A stretch of DNA of 64,000 nucleotides. It comes from Perca fluviatilis (taxonomy: Eukaryota > Chordata > Actinopteri > Perciformes > Percidae). The DNA lies in assembly GCF_010015445.1 (NCBI RefSeq), contig NC_053128.1, forward strand, positions 4,971,346-5,035,345. The letters are read 5' to 3'. The notes under the pieces were generated by a model. It saw only the letters and a program-made list of their open reading frames with translations, searched no databases and was not told where the DNA came from. Positions 63,901 to 64,000 of the stretch are shown here, piece by piece (position 1 is the first letter of the stretch; each line of letters opens with the position of its first letter). The translations under genes were made by a program, and so were the position numbers.

Positions 63901-64000
63901 ATGACAACGAAAATGGATGAGGATGCCATGGAAGATTTCCTGTTCAACCAGAATGGAGACACTCTGGAGGATTTCGTTGCGGTGTTCCTCCATTACTATC
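63901..64000 (+). CDS. Gag start of the Gypsy-type element (cut by window edge)
   Basis: An open frame starts at ATG 63901 (or in-frame ATG 63913, MDEDAMEDFLFNQNGDTLED) 13 bases after the LTR and runs off the window. It is too short for domain recognition; its position after the LTR suggests gag. Whether the element is intact cannot be judged. Confidence 0.45.
   Translation, partial: MTTKMDEDAMEDFLFNQNGDTLEDFVAVFLHYY

Overview
This window is vertebrate nuclear DNA, almost certainly from a ray-finned (teleost) fish. It holds two ordinary spliced host genes in a large mass of transposable elements (TEs) of classes typical of teleosts: hAT, Tc1/mariner, pogo and Harbinger-like DNA elements, L1-like and CR1/Rex-like LINEs, BEL/Pao and Ty3/Gypsy LTR elements. 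The many runs of GCTAACGTTAGC-type sequence are a habit of spiny-rayed fish genomes; assigning the window to that group is my inference.

Host genes. scai (suppressor of cancer cell invasion) lies on the minus strand. Its probable non-coding first exon is at 23283-23590, and coding exons are at 21788-21894, 3144-3239 and 2496-2582; the gene runs off the left edge. ppp6c (protein phosphatase 6 catalytic subunit) is complete on the minus strand at 31309-39840, in seven exons that add up to exactly 305 codons. The two genes are also neighbours in human (9q33.3), so this is a conserved gene pair. A third locus, a partial SAMD3-like coding unit (6027-7536, plus strand), sits antisense inside scai intron 2.

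Layout. 1-2033: minus-strand Ty3/Gypsy gag-protease remnant and LTR in scai intron 4. 3240-21787: scai intron 2, with the SAMD3-like unit, a foldback MITE with a 49-bp tandem array, a TSD-bounded hAT (9245-10679), a broken L1-like LINE (about 12750-17520) hit by hAT and Tc1 sequence, long TA and CA microsatellites, and a second TSD-bounded hAT (18804-19728). 23636-29043: immediately upstream of scai exon 1, a patchwork of IS630/Tc1-type ends and a large compound palindrome with direct repeats. 29535-30391: MITE with a 185-bp tandem array. 31309-39840: ppp6c with MITEs and a Tc1 fragment in its introns.

The right half (40231-64000) has no host gene that I can see. It starts with an L1 fragment and a nest of elements in which pogo and hAT elements sit inside one another (41096-45231). 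It continues with a BEL/Pao element (45809-58310) split by a 1.4-kb MITE and by a 5.8-kb Harbinger-like element, which itself carries a full-length but broken LINE. A second, truncated BEL/Pao element (58311-62335) follows, then a foldback repeat, and finally a Ty3/Gypsy LTR and gag start at the right edge. Every TE coding region I could read through has stop codons, frameshifts or deletions, except the gag start cut by the window edge. I found no new cellular system. The most notable features are the insertion nests with readable target duplications, the mosaic BEL LTR and the antisense SAMD3-like unit.
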